6,895 nucleotides of DNA from SBAX01 sp964421865 (lineage in GTDB: Bacteria; Planctomycetota; Phycisphaerae; UBA1845): contig CAYQZH010000243.1 of assembly GCA_964421865.1 (NCBI GenBank), forward strand, positions 1 through 6,895. Reading direction: 5' to 3'. Shown here one piece after another: positions 1 through 5,701 of this stretch. Within the stretch, counting starts at the first letter, position 1, and every line of letters begins with the position of its first letter. The translations under genes and the position numbers were made by a program. The notes under the pieces are model-generated. The model was not told where the DNA came from and did not search any database. It worked only from the letters and a program-made list of their open reading frames with translations.

Positions 1-1
1 G

Positions 2-906
2 AACAAGCGCACGCCCGACGGTCTCAAGAAAGCGGTCGAGTACTTCGAGCAGGCCAAAACGCTGGACCCGGCCTGGCCCCTCGGGTACGCGGGACTGGCG
101 GATGCTTACGTATTGATGCCGTGGTTCGACGTCATGCGTCCCAGCGAAGCGATTCCCAAAGCTCGGGCGGCCGCCGCCAAGGCGTTGGAAATGAACGAGT
201 CTCTGGCCGAGGCACACGCCACCATGGCGTCTATCGCGGACGACTATGACTGGGATTGGCCCACCGCCGAACGGGAGTACGAGCGTGCCATCGCGTTAAG
301 CCCCAATTATGCGACGGCGCATCAATGGTACGCGAGACATCTTGCGCTCATGGGGCGTTACGACGAAGCGATCCGGGAAATCACCAAAGCTCAGGAGCTA
401 GACCCTCTTTCGCTCATCATCGGCCTCAACGTCGGCTGGGTGCATTACTGTTCGGGGGACTTCATGCAAGCCGAGACCTGGTTCCGCAAAACCCTCGAAC
501 TCGGTCCCGATTTCGCCCGTACCCACGAGGTTTTGGCCGAAACCTTGTTTCTGCAAGGAAGGCTTGCGGAAGCGATCACGGAAGCCAGGGAAGAGGTCCG
601 ACTCTCCAACAACGACCTTTTGGCCGCCGCCACTCTCGGCTACGTGTGCGCCAAGGCCGGTCAGCCCGAAGAGGCCCGGAAAATCCTCGACGAACTCGCC
701 GCCCAGTGGAAAGAAGCGTACGTCGCTCCGACTCATTTTGCTCTGGTGTATGCGGGACTTGATGAGCGCGACCGGATGTTCGAATGGTTGGAAAGAGCTT
801 ACCAGGAGCGCGACATAAATCTGCTCTTCATGCTGCCCGACCCGCTTCTGGCGGACATGCGCACCGATCCACGTTTCGCCGACCTCGTCCGCCGCGTCGG
901 GCTGCC
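2..906 (+). repeat. Direct repeat copy 1 (TPR block)
   Basis: This copy aligns without any gap I could find to 1433-2337, at a constant offset of 1431 bp (477 codons). Anchors are ACGCCCGACG near 11 and 1442, GCGATCCGGGA at 368 and 1799, and CGCCGCGTCGGG at 890 and 2321. In the first 73 aligned codons 24 differ: 16 replacements and 8 silent changes. Protein identity over the whole block is about three quarters by eye. Confidence 0.9.
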
Positions 907-2356
907 GCCGTTGGCACCGACTCCGTCCAAGGGTTCTTCCAGCAAGCCACCCGCGGGAAAGATCATGCTGGCCGTCCTGCCGTTCGAGAACCTCAGCCGC
1001 GACCCGGAGCAGGATTACTTCAGCGACGGGTTGACCGAGGAAATGATCGCCCAACTGAGCCGGCTCAATCCCAAGAAGTTGGGCGTCATCGCGCGCACGT
1101 CCGCGATGCACTACAAGAACACCGCCAAGACCATCGATGCGATCGGTCGAGAGTTGGGCGTCGCCTACATCGTCGAGGGCAGCGTCCGCCGGGCCGGCGA
1201 TCGCGTGCGGATCACCGCCCAGCTCATTGCGGTGAGCGACCAAACGCATCTTTGGGCGGAAAACTACGAGCGTGACCTCAAGGACATTTTCGCATTGCAA
1301 ATCGACGTCGCCGAACGCGTCGCCGGATCGCTGACCGTGGAACTGCTGCCCGGGGCCGTTTCGATTTCCGCCCCGGTTCGCACCATCAACCCCGCGGCTC
1401 ACGAGGCCTACCTGAAGGGCCGATTCTATTGGGAGAAACGCACGCCCGACGATCTCCAGAAAGCGGTTGAGTACTTCAAGCAGGCCGTCGCGCTGGACCC
1501 GGCCTGGCCGCTCGGGTACGCGGGACTGGCGGATGCTTACTTGTTGATTCCGTGGTACGCCCCCGTGCGGCCCAGCGAAGCGATGCCGAAAGCAAAGGCG
1601 GCCGCCGCCAAAGCGTTGGAAATGGACGAGTCTCTGGGCGAGGCCCACGCCTCACTGGGGTACATCTCGACCATTTACGACTGGAATTGGGCCACCGCCG
1701 AACGGGAGTACAAACGTGCCATTGCGTTAAGCCCTAATTACGCGACGACGCATTTCTGGTACGCGATGCATCTTCTGTTCACCGGTCGACACGACGAAGC
1801 GATCCGGGAGATCACCAAAGCACAGGAGCTCGACCCTCTTTCGCTCATCATCGGCGCTGCCGCCGGCTTGGTGCATTGCTATGCGGGGGATTTGGAGCAG
1901 GCGGAGACCCGGCTCCGCAAGACGCTCGAATTCGGCCCCGATTTCGCCGAGGCCCACAGGCTCTTGGCCAAAACCTTGTTTCTGCAAGGAAGGCTTGGGG
2001 AAGCGATCACGGAAGCGCGGGAAGCGGTCCGACTCACCAGCAACGACCCTAAGCACATCGCCACGCTCGGTTACGCCTGCGCCAAGGCCGGTCAGCCCGA
2101 AGAGGCCCGGAGGATCCTCGACGAACTCGCCGCCCGGTCGATGGAGGCGTACGTCGCTCCGATTCATTTTGCTCTCGTCCATGCAGGGCTTGACGAGAGG
2201 GACCGGATGTTCGAATCGTTGGAGAGAGCTTATCAGGAGCGCGATGTATTGCTTCCGACCACACTGACCGACCCGCTTCTGGCGCCCATGCGCACCGACC
2301 CCCGTTTCGCCGACCTCCTCCGCCGCGTCGGGTTGCCCGTGACTCCTGCACCCTAG
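2..2356 (+). CDS. FlgO-like/TPR repeat protein, 5' end outside window
   Basis: The frame is open from the window edge to the TAG at 2354-2356, so 784 residues of a longer protein are visible and the true start is upstream. Residues 1 to about 302 form a TPR block. Residues about 320-450 are a FlgO/TolB-N-like domain with LPFENLS, SDGLTEEMIAQLSRL and VEGSVRRAGDRVRI, the domain usual between a kinase or winged-helix N-terminus and TPRs in bacterial signalling proteins. Residues 478-784 are a second TPR block. Both blocks have helical pairs such as AEREY(E/K)RAIALSPNYAT and EAIREITKAQELDP, and both end in DPRFADL(V/L)RRVGLP, a typical family C-terminus. The likely role is protein-protein interaction or signalling. 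An upstream FlgO domain, and perhaps a kinase or DNA-binding domain, is inferred and not seen. No signal peptide or membrane segment is visible in this part. Confidence 0.85.
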   Translation, partial: NKRTPDGLKKAVEYFEQAKTLDPAWPLGYAGLADAYVLMPWFDVMRPSEAIPKARAAAAKALEMNESLAEAHATMASIADDYDWDWPTAEREYERAIALSPNYATAHQWYARHLALMGRYDEAIREITKAQELDPLSLIIGLNVGWVHYCSGDFMQAETWFRKTLELGPDFARTHEVLAETLFLQGRLAEAITEAREEVRLSNNDLLAAATLGYVCAKAGQPEEARKILDELAAQWKEAYVAPTHFALVYAGLDERDRMFEWLERAYQERDINLLFMLPDPLLADMRTDPRFADLVRRVGLPPLAPTPSKGSSSKPPAGKIMLAVLPFENLSRDPEQDYFSDGLTEEMIAQLSRLNPKKLGVIARTSAMHYKNTAKTIDAIGRELGVAYIVEGSVRRAGDRVRITAQLIAVSDQTHLWAENYERDLKDIFALQIDVAERVAGSLTVELLPGAVSISAPVRTINPAAHEAYLKGRFYWEKRTPDDLQKAVEYFKQAVALDPAWPLGYAGLADAYLLIPWYAPVRPSEAMPKAKAAAAKALEMDESLGEAHASLGYISTIYDWNWATAEREYKRAIALSPNYATTHFWYAMHLLFTGRHDEAIREITKAQELDPLSLIIGAAAGLVHCYAGDLEQAETRLRKTLEFGPDFAEAHRLLAKTLFLQGRLGEAITEAREAVRLTSNDPKHIATLGYACAKAGQPEEARRILDELAARSMEAYVAPIHFALVHAGLDERDRMFESLERAYQERDVLLPTTLTDPLLAPMRTDPRFADLLRRVGLPVTPAP
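1433..2337 (+). repeat. Direct repeat copy 2 (TPR block)
   Basis: This is the partner of the block at 2-906. The DNA between the copies (907-1432) carries the FlgO-like domain, so the duplicated unit is probably a FlgO plus TPR module of 477 residues. Conservation is patchy. Stretches around 1799-1851 and 1976-2036 are nearly identical to copy 1, while others, such as 1651-1675, have diverged. Confidence 0.9.
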
Positions 2357-2405
2357 CGATGACTTTCCTCGATCCGTGGATTATCGCCAATCCCGGACCG
2401 GATGT

Positions 2406-2411
2406 TAGAAT
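2406..2411 (+). promoter_or_regulatory. Possible -10 element (TAGAAT)
   Basis: TAGAAT differs at one position from the sigma-70 -10 consensus and lies in the gap after the TPR gene. The only -35-like hexamer is TTATCG at 2381-2386, a poor match with a long 19-bp spacer. If the element is real, transcription would start near 2418, downstream of the ATG at 2402. That favours the GTG start at 2444 for the next gene. Confidence 0.25.
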
Positions 2412-2432
2412 CTTCGAGAAGCGATATTGTCC

Positions 2433-2438
2433 AGGGAG
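2433..2438 (+). promoter_or_regulatory. Ribosome binding site for GTG start at 2444
   Basis: AGGGAG lies 5 nt before the in-frame GTG at 2444. The longer alternative, ATG at 2402, has no purine-rich sequence at a suitable distance and would add 14 residues (MLESSRSDIVQGAP) that do not resemble this family. Confidence 0.5.
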
Positions 2439-2443
2439 CCCCC

Positions 2444-2950
2444 GTGCAGAAGGAAAGCGTCCAAACCATTCTCCGAACCCTGAATGCCGCTGCCGTCCGT
2501 TACTTGATCGCGGGCGAATTGGCCGTGGTGGCGCACGGCTATCTTCGATTCACGGCGGACGTGGATCTAATCCTGGATCTCGAGGAGAAAAATGTGCGGC
2601 GGGCACTGGCGGCGCTGACCGGATTGGGCTACCGACCGCGACCGCCGGTGCCGATGGAACAGTTTGCCGATCCCGCCGCCCGTAACGACTGGCATCAGAA
2701 AAAGGGGCTGACTGCCTTTTCGTTGTACAGTCCCGCCCACCCCGCCACGGAGGTTGATCTCTTCGTGGAGTGTCCGCTGGACTTCGAACGCGCCTACGCC
2801 TCCGCGCTCCGGGTGGACGTAGCGCCGGACGTGCCCGCGACTTTCGTGAACTACGATGACTTGGTGGCGTTGAAACAACAGGCTCGGCGCCCACAAGACC
2901 TGCTCGACCTGGATCAACTGCGGCTCATTCATGAGGAGACAGAGAAATGA
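2444..2950 (+). CDS. AbiEii-like nucleotidyltransferase
   Basis: This is a 168-aa protein if it starts at GTG 2444, or 182 aa from ATG 2402. It looks like a minimal nucleotidyltransferase of the AbiEii/AbiGii-related kind. YLIAGELAVVAHGYLRFTADVDLIL contains the family glycine and the DxD pair (D39, D41 from GTG). EVDLF supplies a likely third carboxylate, D105. The tail DDLVALKQQARRPQDLLDLDQL is the usual C-terminal signature. Family members transfer a nucleotide to protein or RNA, and some are toxins of toxin-antitoxin pairs; the substrate here is unknown. One oddity is residue E25, where the usual glycine pair reads GE, which could weaken nucleotide binding. The stop overlaps the next start as ATGA, so the two genes are probably translationally coupled. 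Confidence 0.8.
   Translation: MQKESVQTILRTLNAAAVRYLIAGELAVVAHGYLRFTADVDLILDLEEKNVRRALAALTGLGYRPRPPVPMEQFADPAARNDWHQKKGLTAFSLYSPAHPATEVDLFVECPLDFERAYASALRVDVAPDVPATFVNYDDLVALKQQARRPQDLLDLDQLRLIHEETEK
2933..2938 (+). promoter_or_regulatory. Ribosome binding site for the 63-aa protein
   Basis: GAGGAG lies 8 nt before ATG 2947, inside the end of the nucleotidyltransferase gene. This strong site supports the short overlapping ORF as a real gene. Confidence 0.7.
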
Positions 2951-3138
2951 CCGGGGAGAATGAAGAACAAACCGAGCAGTGGGATCGCGGTTGGCGCGAG
3001 CATAAGGTTCGCCAGATGCTGCGACTCGCACGCTTGCCTCTCGCGGAAAAGCTATCTTGGTTGGAAGGCGCGCAAACCCTCGTTGACGCGCTGGCGTCGG
3101 CCAGAAACGATCGCGTAAACGGTACACGCCGAGTTTGA
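2947..3138 (+). CDS. Small helical protein paired with the nucleotidyltransferase
   Basis: This 63-aa protein starts at an ATG overlapping the upstream stop (ATGA) and has a strong Shine-Dalgarno sequence. The N-terminus is acidic and polar (residues 1-13). The centre, REHKVRQMLRLARLPLAEKLSWLEGAQ (about 17-43), should be amphipathic helix. The pattern LPLxEKLxWLExA is one I recall from short proteins encoded beside AbiEii-like nucleotidyltransferases. There is no signal peptide, membrane segment or known catalytic motif. From the coupling I infer it is a partner of the enzyme, perhaps an antitoxin or adaptor. No function is established from the sequence alone. Confidence 0.7.
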   Translation: MTGENEEQTEQWDRGWREHKVRQMLRLARLPLAEKLSWLEGAQTLVDALASARNDRVNGTRRV

Positions 3139-3184
3139 GTTGAAGCGCCGTCGCCGGCACATTCCCAACCGCTCGAAGTAGCGG

Positions 3185-3201
3185 CCGGATCGCGCATCCG
3201 G
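3185..3201 (+). terminator. GC-rich hairpin after the two-gene unit
   Basis: CCGGATCGCGCATCCGG forms a perfect 6-bp stem with a 5-nt loop, 46 nt after the stop of the 63-aa gene. There is no following T run, so it is not a canonical intrinsic terminator. It could stabilise the 3' end of the mRNA or be a chance palindrome. Confidence 0.3.
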
Positions 3202-3231
3202 ATCTGCCTCATCGACAATCGGCAATCGACG

Positions 3232-3252
3232 CTTGTCCTGAGCTTCGAAGGA
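3232..3252 (+). repeat. Modular REP-like repeat, single form
   Basis: A 12-mer CTTGTCCTGAGC is followed directly by a 9-mer TTCGAAGGA. The same two modules, each doubled, occur 356 bp downstream inside the VWA gene. AATCGAC stands on both sides (3224-3230 and 3252-3258), and ATCGACAAT occurs at 3211-3219 and 3253-3261, so the element may have arrived with a short target duplication or by slippage. It lies 16 nt before the VWA start codon, where a ribosome binding site would be expected. Confidence 0.65.
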
Positions 3253-3268
3253 ATCGACAATACGCCTC

Positions 3269-5311
3269 GTGAACTTCCTCAATCCCGCCGCTATCGCCGT
3301 CGCCGCGGCCTTGACCATCCCGCCGCTCATCGCCCTCTATTTCCTCAAACTCCGCCGCGACGTGCGACTCGTGCCCTCTACGTTGCTCTGGAAGCGCGCC
3401 GTCGAGGACTTGCACGTCAACGCCCCGTTCCAGCGGCTGCGAAAGAGCCTGTTGCTCCTCCTACAACTGTTGATTTTGATTTTGGGTGCGATCGCCCTGG
3501 GCAAGCCGATGTGGGAAACGGCCCAGACCTCGGAGAGCACGATCATCCTCCTGGTCGATCAGTCCGCCTCGATGGCCGTCGTCGAGGCTTGTCCTGAGCC
3601 TTGCCCTGAGCCTCGAAGGGCTCGAAGGAAGGGCGGACGAACGCGGCTCGACCTCGCCAAAGAACAGGTGAAACGCTGCGTCGAAAACATGGGCGACGAC
3701 TCGCGGGCCATGGTCATCGCCTTTTGCGACCGGGCGACCGTCGTCTCCTCCTTCGACTCCGACAAGCAGGCCCTTCGCCGCAAGATCGACTCCATCGAAC
3801 AAACCCAGAGTACGACGCTGCTGGGGGAAGCCGTCGGACTGGCCGAGGCCTACGCCCAGAACCTCATCATCGGCGGCGATAAGCCCGGCACCGACATCGC
3901 CCCCGAGTCCGCCTCCCCCAACGCCTCCGTCTTCCTCTTCACCGACGGGCGGATCGAGGACGCCCGCCGCGTCGCCCCCCAGAAGCTCGACGTAGCCAAA
4001 ATGCAGGTGACACGCATTGGCACGCGAGGGGACAACGTGGGGATCACCTCGATGGACGCCCGACGCGACTACGAACGGCCCGAAATGTTGCAGGTGACCG
4101 CCACGGTTCAGAACTTCGGTCCTAACCCGGTCAACGTGGATGCCGCCTTGTACGTCGACGGACGCAACGTGGATGTCCAATCCCTCCCCCTCGACCCCGC
4201 CTCCGACGCCGCCGAACCGCCTCCCGGCAGCATCAAGCTCGCCGCCTTCGACGAGATCGAGTTCGGCGGCGGCGGTGTGGTCGAAGTCGTGCTCAAACTC
4301 GACGACGCTCTGCCCGCCGACGACCGGGCTTGGACGATCCTCGATCCGCCCCGCCGCACCAAGGTCTTGCTCGTCACCGACGGCAACATGTTCCTGGATG
4401 ACGTGCTGCCGACGCTCCCCCTGGACCTCGTGACCATGAGCGGCGAGCAATACGAGCGGGCCGCCGACCCGGAAATCCGCGATGGGGAGCGCAGCCTTTT
4501 CGATGTCGTGATCCTCGACCGGCATTCCACCGCCCGCCTGCCCCAGGGCAACTATTTCTTCTGGGGGGCGGTGCCGAAGATCGAGGGCGTGGCCGCCGGC
4601 CCGGTCATTTCCGACCAGGTGATCTTCAACTGGGACGAGACGCACCCGGTGCTGCGGCACGTCGCCGGGGAGACGATCGAAGTCGCCCAATGGCTGAAGT
4701 TGACCCTGCCGAAAGAGGCGGTCTCGATCATCGACGGCCAGACCTCCCCCGTCCTCGCCTACCTTGCCCGCGACGCCAGCCAGTTCCTCATCAGCGCCTT
4801 CAGCCTCCTGGTGCGCGACGAGCACGGCAACGACCTGGTGAACACCGACTGGTTCGCCAGCGCGGACTTCGTGGTGTTCATGCAAAACGCTCTCCAGTTC
4901 CTCGCCTCCAACGTGGCCGCCACGGGCAAGCGAAGCGTCGCCCCCGGCGAGCCGGTCACGCTGCCCATCCCGCCGCGCGTGGAGACGGTCAAGATCGTCC
5001 GCCCTGACGGCGTCGAGGATTCCGTCCCCACCGGCAAGTACCAGACGATCCACTACGCCCGCACGCGGACCGTGGGAACCTACCGCCTCGAGCCGGGCCT
5101 ACCCGGCGACAATGTCTTTGCGGTCAACCTGTTCAACCCCACTGAAAGCAACGTCGCCCCCGCCCCGACGGTCACGATCGGCGCGGACGGCAGTAAGCCG
5201 CAAGTCGCGGGCATCCAGGTCAGCAAGCCCGCCTGGCCCTATGTGCTCCTCGTCCTTCTCGCATTGCTGATCCTCGAATGGATCATCTACAATCAACGCG
5301 TCTTCGTTTGA
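3269..5311 (+). CDS. BatA-type VWA-domain membrane protein
   Basis: This 680-aa protein starts at GTG. A TGA at 3239-3241 closes the frame upstream and no other usual start lies between. Residues 6-28 and 61-80 are membrane segments that bracket the N-terminal aerotolerance/BatA motif (NPAAIAV...PPLIALYFLKLRR). The VWA domain follows, with MIDAS DQSAS at 97-101, a candidate threonine at T182/T183, and FTDG at 224-227. A long extracytoplasmic-type region follows, and residues 656-674 form a C-terminal membrane helix. Relatives usually sit in MoxR/DUF58/VWA clusters thought to act in chaperone-like or envelope-stress roles, but none of those partners is in this window. Residues 108-121 (CPEPCPEPRRARRK) come from a repeat inserted just after the MIDAS strand. 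No Shine-Dalgarno sequence is at normal distance; GAAGGA ends 16 nt upstream. Confidence 0.88.
   Translation: MNFLNPAAIAVAAALTIPPLIALYFLKLRRDVRLVPSTLLWKRAVEDLHVNAPFQRLRKSLLLLLQLLILILGAIALGKPMWETAQTSESTIILLVDQSASMAVVEACPEPCPEPRRARRKGGRTRLDLAKEQVKRCVENMGDDSRAMVIAFCDRATVVSSFDSDKQALRRKIDSIEQTQSTTLLGEAVGLAEAYAQNLIIGGDKPGTDIAPESASPNASVFLFTDGRIEDARRVAPQKLDVAKMQVTRIGTRGDNVGITSMDARRDYERPEMLQVTATVQNFGPNPVNVDAALYVDGRNVDVQSLPLDPASDAAEPPPGSIKLAAFDEIEFGGGGVVEVVLKLDDALPADDRAWTILDPPRRTKVLLVTDGNMFLDDVLPTLPLDLVTMSGEQYERAADPEIRDGERSLFDVVILDRHSTARLPQGNYFFWGAVPKIEGVAAGPVISDQVIFNWDETHPVLRHVAGETIEVAQWLKLTLPKEAVSIIDGQTSPVLAYLARDASQFLISAFSLLVRDEHGNDLVNTDWFASADFVVFMQNALQFLASNVAATGKRSVAPGEPVTLPIPPRVETVKIVRPDGVEDSVPTGKYQTIHYARTRTVGTYRLEPGLPGDNVFAVNLFNPTESNVAPAPTVTIGADGSKPQVAGIQVSKPAWPYVLLVLLALLILEWIIYNQRVFV
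3588..3629 (+). repeat. Modular REP-like repeat, doubled form, inside the VWA gene
   Basis: Two tandem 12-mers (CTTGTCCTGAGC at 3588-3599, CTTGCCCTGAGC at 3600-3611) are followed by two tandem 9-mers (CTCGAAGGG at 3612-3620, CTCGAAGGA at 3621-3629). The 42 nt total is a multiple of three, so the VWA frame is kept. The repeat encodes a Cys/Pro/Arg-rich peptide unlike the rest of the domain. GAGCC...GGCTC at 3608-3623 can form a small hairpin. Confidence 0.75.
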
Positions 5312-5322
5312 GACCGACGCCC

Positions 5323-5369
5323 CCGAGCCGCGGGCTTCAGCCGCCATCCTTACGCACAGAGTGGCTCGG
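5323..5369. repeat. Inverted repeat after the VWA gene, possible terminator
   Basis: CCGAGCC (5323-5329) and GGCTCGG (5363-5369) are exact inverted arms around a 33-nt loop, starting 11 nt after the VWA stop. A smaller hairpin, AGCC-GCG-GGCT, lies at 5326-5336. No T run follows, so termination is only a possibility. The region may be part of the neighbouring repeat cluster. Confidence 0.3.
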
Positions 5370-5403
5370 TGATGGAAGGGTGTTGCGTGTTTGCTTTCCC
5401 ACT

Positions 5404-5416
5404 GCCCCGTCGGGGC
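5404..5416. repeat. Short palindrome GCCCC-GTC-GGGGC
   Basis: This 5-bp stem with a 3-nt loop is built like the GTCCC-GTA-GGGAC units nearby. It is the outermost left element of the repeat cluster. Confidence 0.5.
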
Positions 5417-5423
5417 AAGCGAG

Positions 5424-5568
5424 AATAGCCCAGCGTTTCAACGCTGGGGCCCGAGTCGCCCCCGAGGCACAGAGTCCCGTAGGGACGACTGAGCGGTGTT
5501 CGGCCGTCCCTACGGGACTTGAAGAACGTTCGGCGGACGCGTTCCCAGCGTTGAAACGCTGGGCTATT
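5424..5568. repeat. Composite nested inverted repeat
   Basis: The outer arms at 5424-5448 and 5544-5568 are exact 25-nt reverse complements. Each arm is itself a palindrome around CCCAGCGTT/AACGCTGGG. The inner arms at 5473-5487 and 5505-5519 are exact 15-nt reverse complements, each containing GTCCC/GGGAC. The element can form one long interrupted hairpin or several small ones. It has no coding capacity that looks real. I recall similar intergenic palindromes from planctomycete and related genomes, which suggests a multicopy family. Whether it is mobile, regulatory or structural cannot be told here. Confidence 0.8.
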
Positions 5569-5575
5569 ACCATGC

Positions 5576-5588
5576 GTCCCTACGGGAC
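5576..5588. repeat. Third copy of the GTCCCTACGGGAC palindrome
   Basis: This matches exactly the 13-mer at 5506-5518, and its reverse complement is at 5474-5486. It lies just outside the right outer arm of the composite repeat, giving that side an extra unit. Confidence 0.65.
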
Positions 5589-5658
5589 GAACCGACGGCG
5601 AGATGTGGGTAAGGTTCAGGGTTCTAGCCCGCGCGAAGCCTTGCAACACAGCGCCGCT

Positions 5659-5675
5659 TTGACAGCGCGTGTCAA
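5659..5675. promoter_or_regulatory. Operator-like palindrome TTGACA-N5-TGTCAA
   Basis: TTGACAGCGCGTGTCAA has perfect 6-bp arms around a 5-nt spacer, 26 nt before the ATG at 5702. Its left arm equals the -35 consensus TTGACA, but no convincing -10 follows at 16-18 bp. It could be a binding site for a dimeric repressor of the downstream gene. The alternative start GTG 5669 falls inside it. Confidence 0.3.
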
Positions 5676-5691
5676 GAGGTCGCCGCGAGCC

Positions 5692-5695
5692 AAGG
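5692..5695 (+). promoter_or_regulatory. Ribosome binding site for ATG 5702
   Basis: AAGG lies 6 nt before ATG 5702. The upstream in-frame GTG at 5669 has no comparable site, which supports the shorter start. Confidence 0.45.
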
Positions 5696-5701
5696 TTGCG
5701 T

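Noticed and set aside
398..1648. 416-codon minus-strand ORF opposite the TPR gene
   Set aside because: Its existence follows from the codon bias of the TPR gene, it crosses the repeat boundary arbitrarily and shows no domain.
2986..3005. R-x4-H motif (R14 to H19) in the 63-aa protein, as in HEPN toxins
   Set aside because: HEPN proteins are four-helix domains of roughly twice this length; one short motif in an arginine-rich helix is likely chance.
3461..5053. 530-codon minus-strand ORF opposite the VWA gene
   Set aside because: It is a GC-rich antisense shadow with low-complexity Gly/Val/Asp/His composition and no family motif, while the + strand has clear VWA motifs and membrane helices.
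5404..5588. CRISPR array
   Set aside because: Repeats are palindromic, of mixed type and unevenly spaced, with no uniform spacers and no cas genes nearby.
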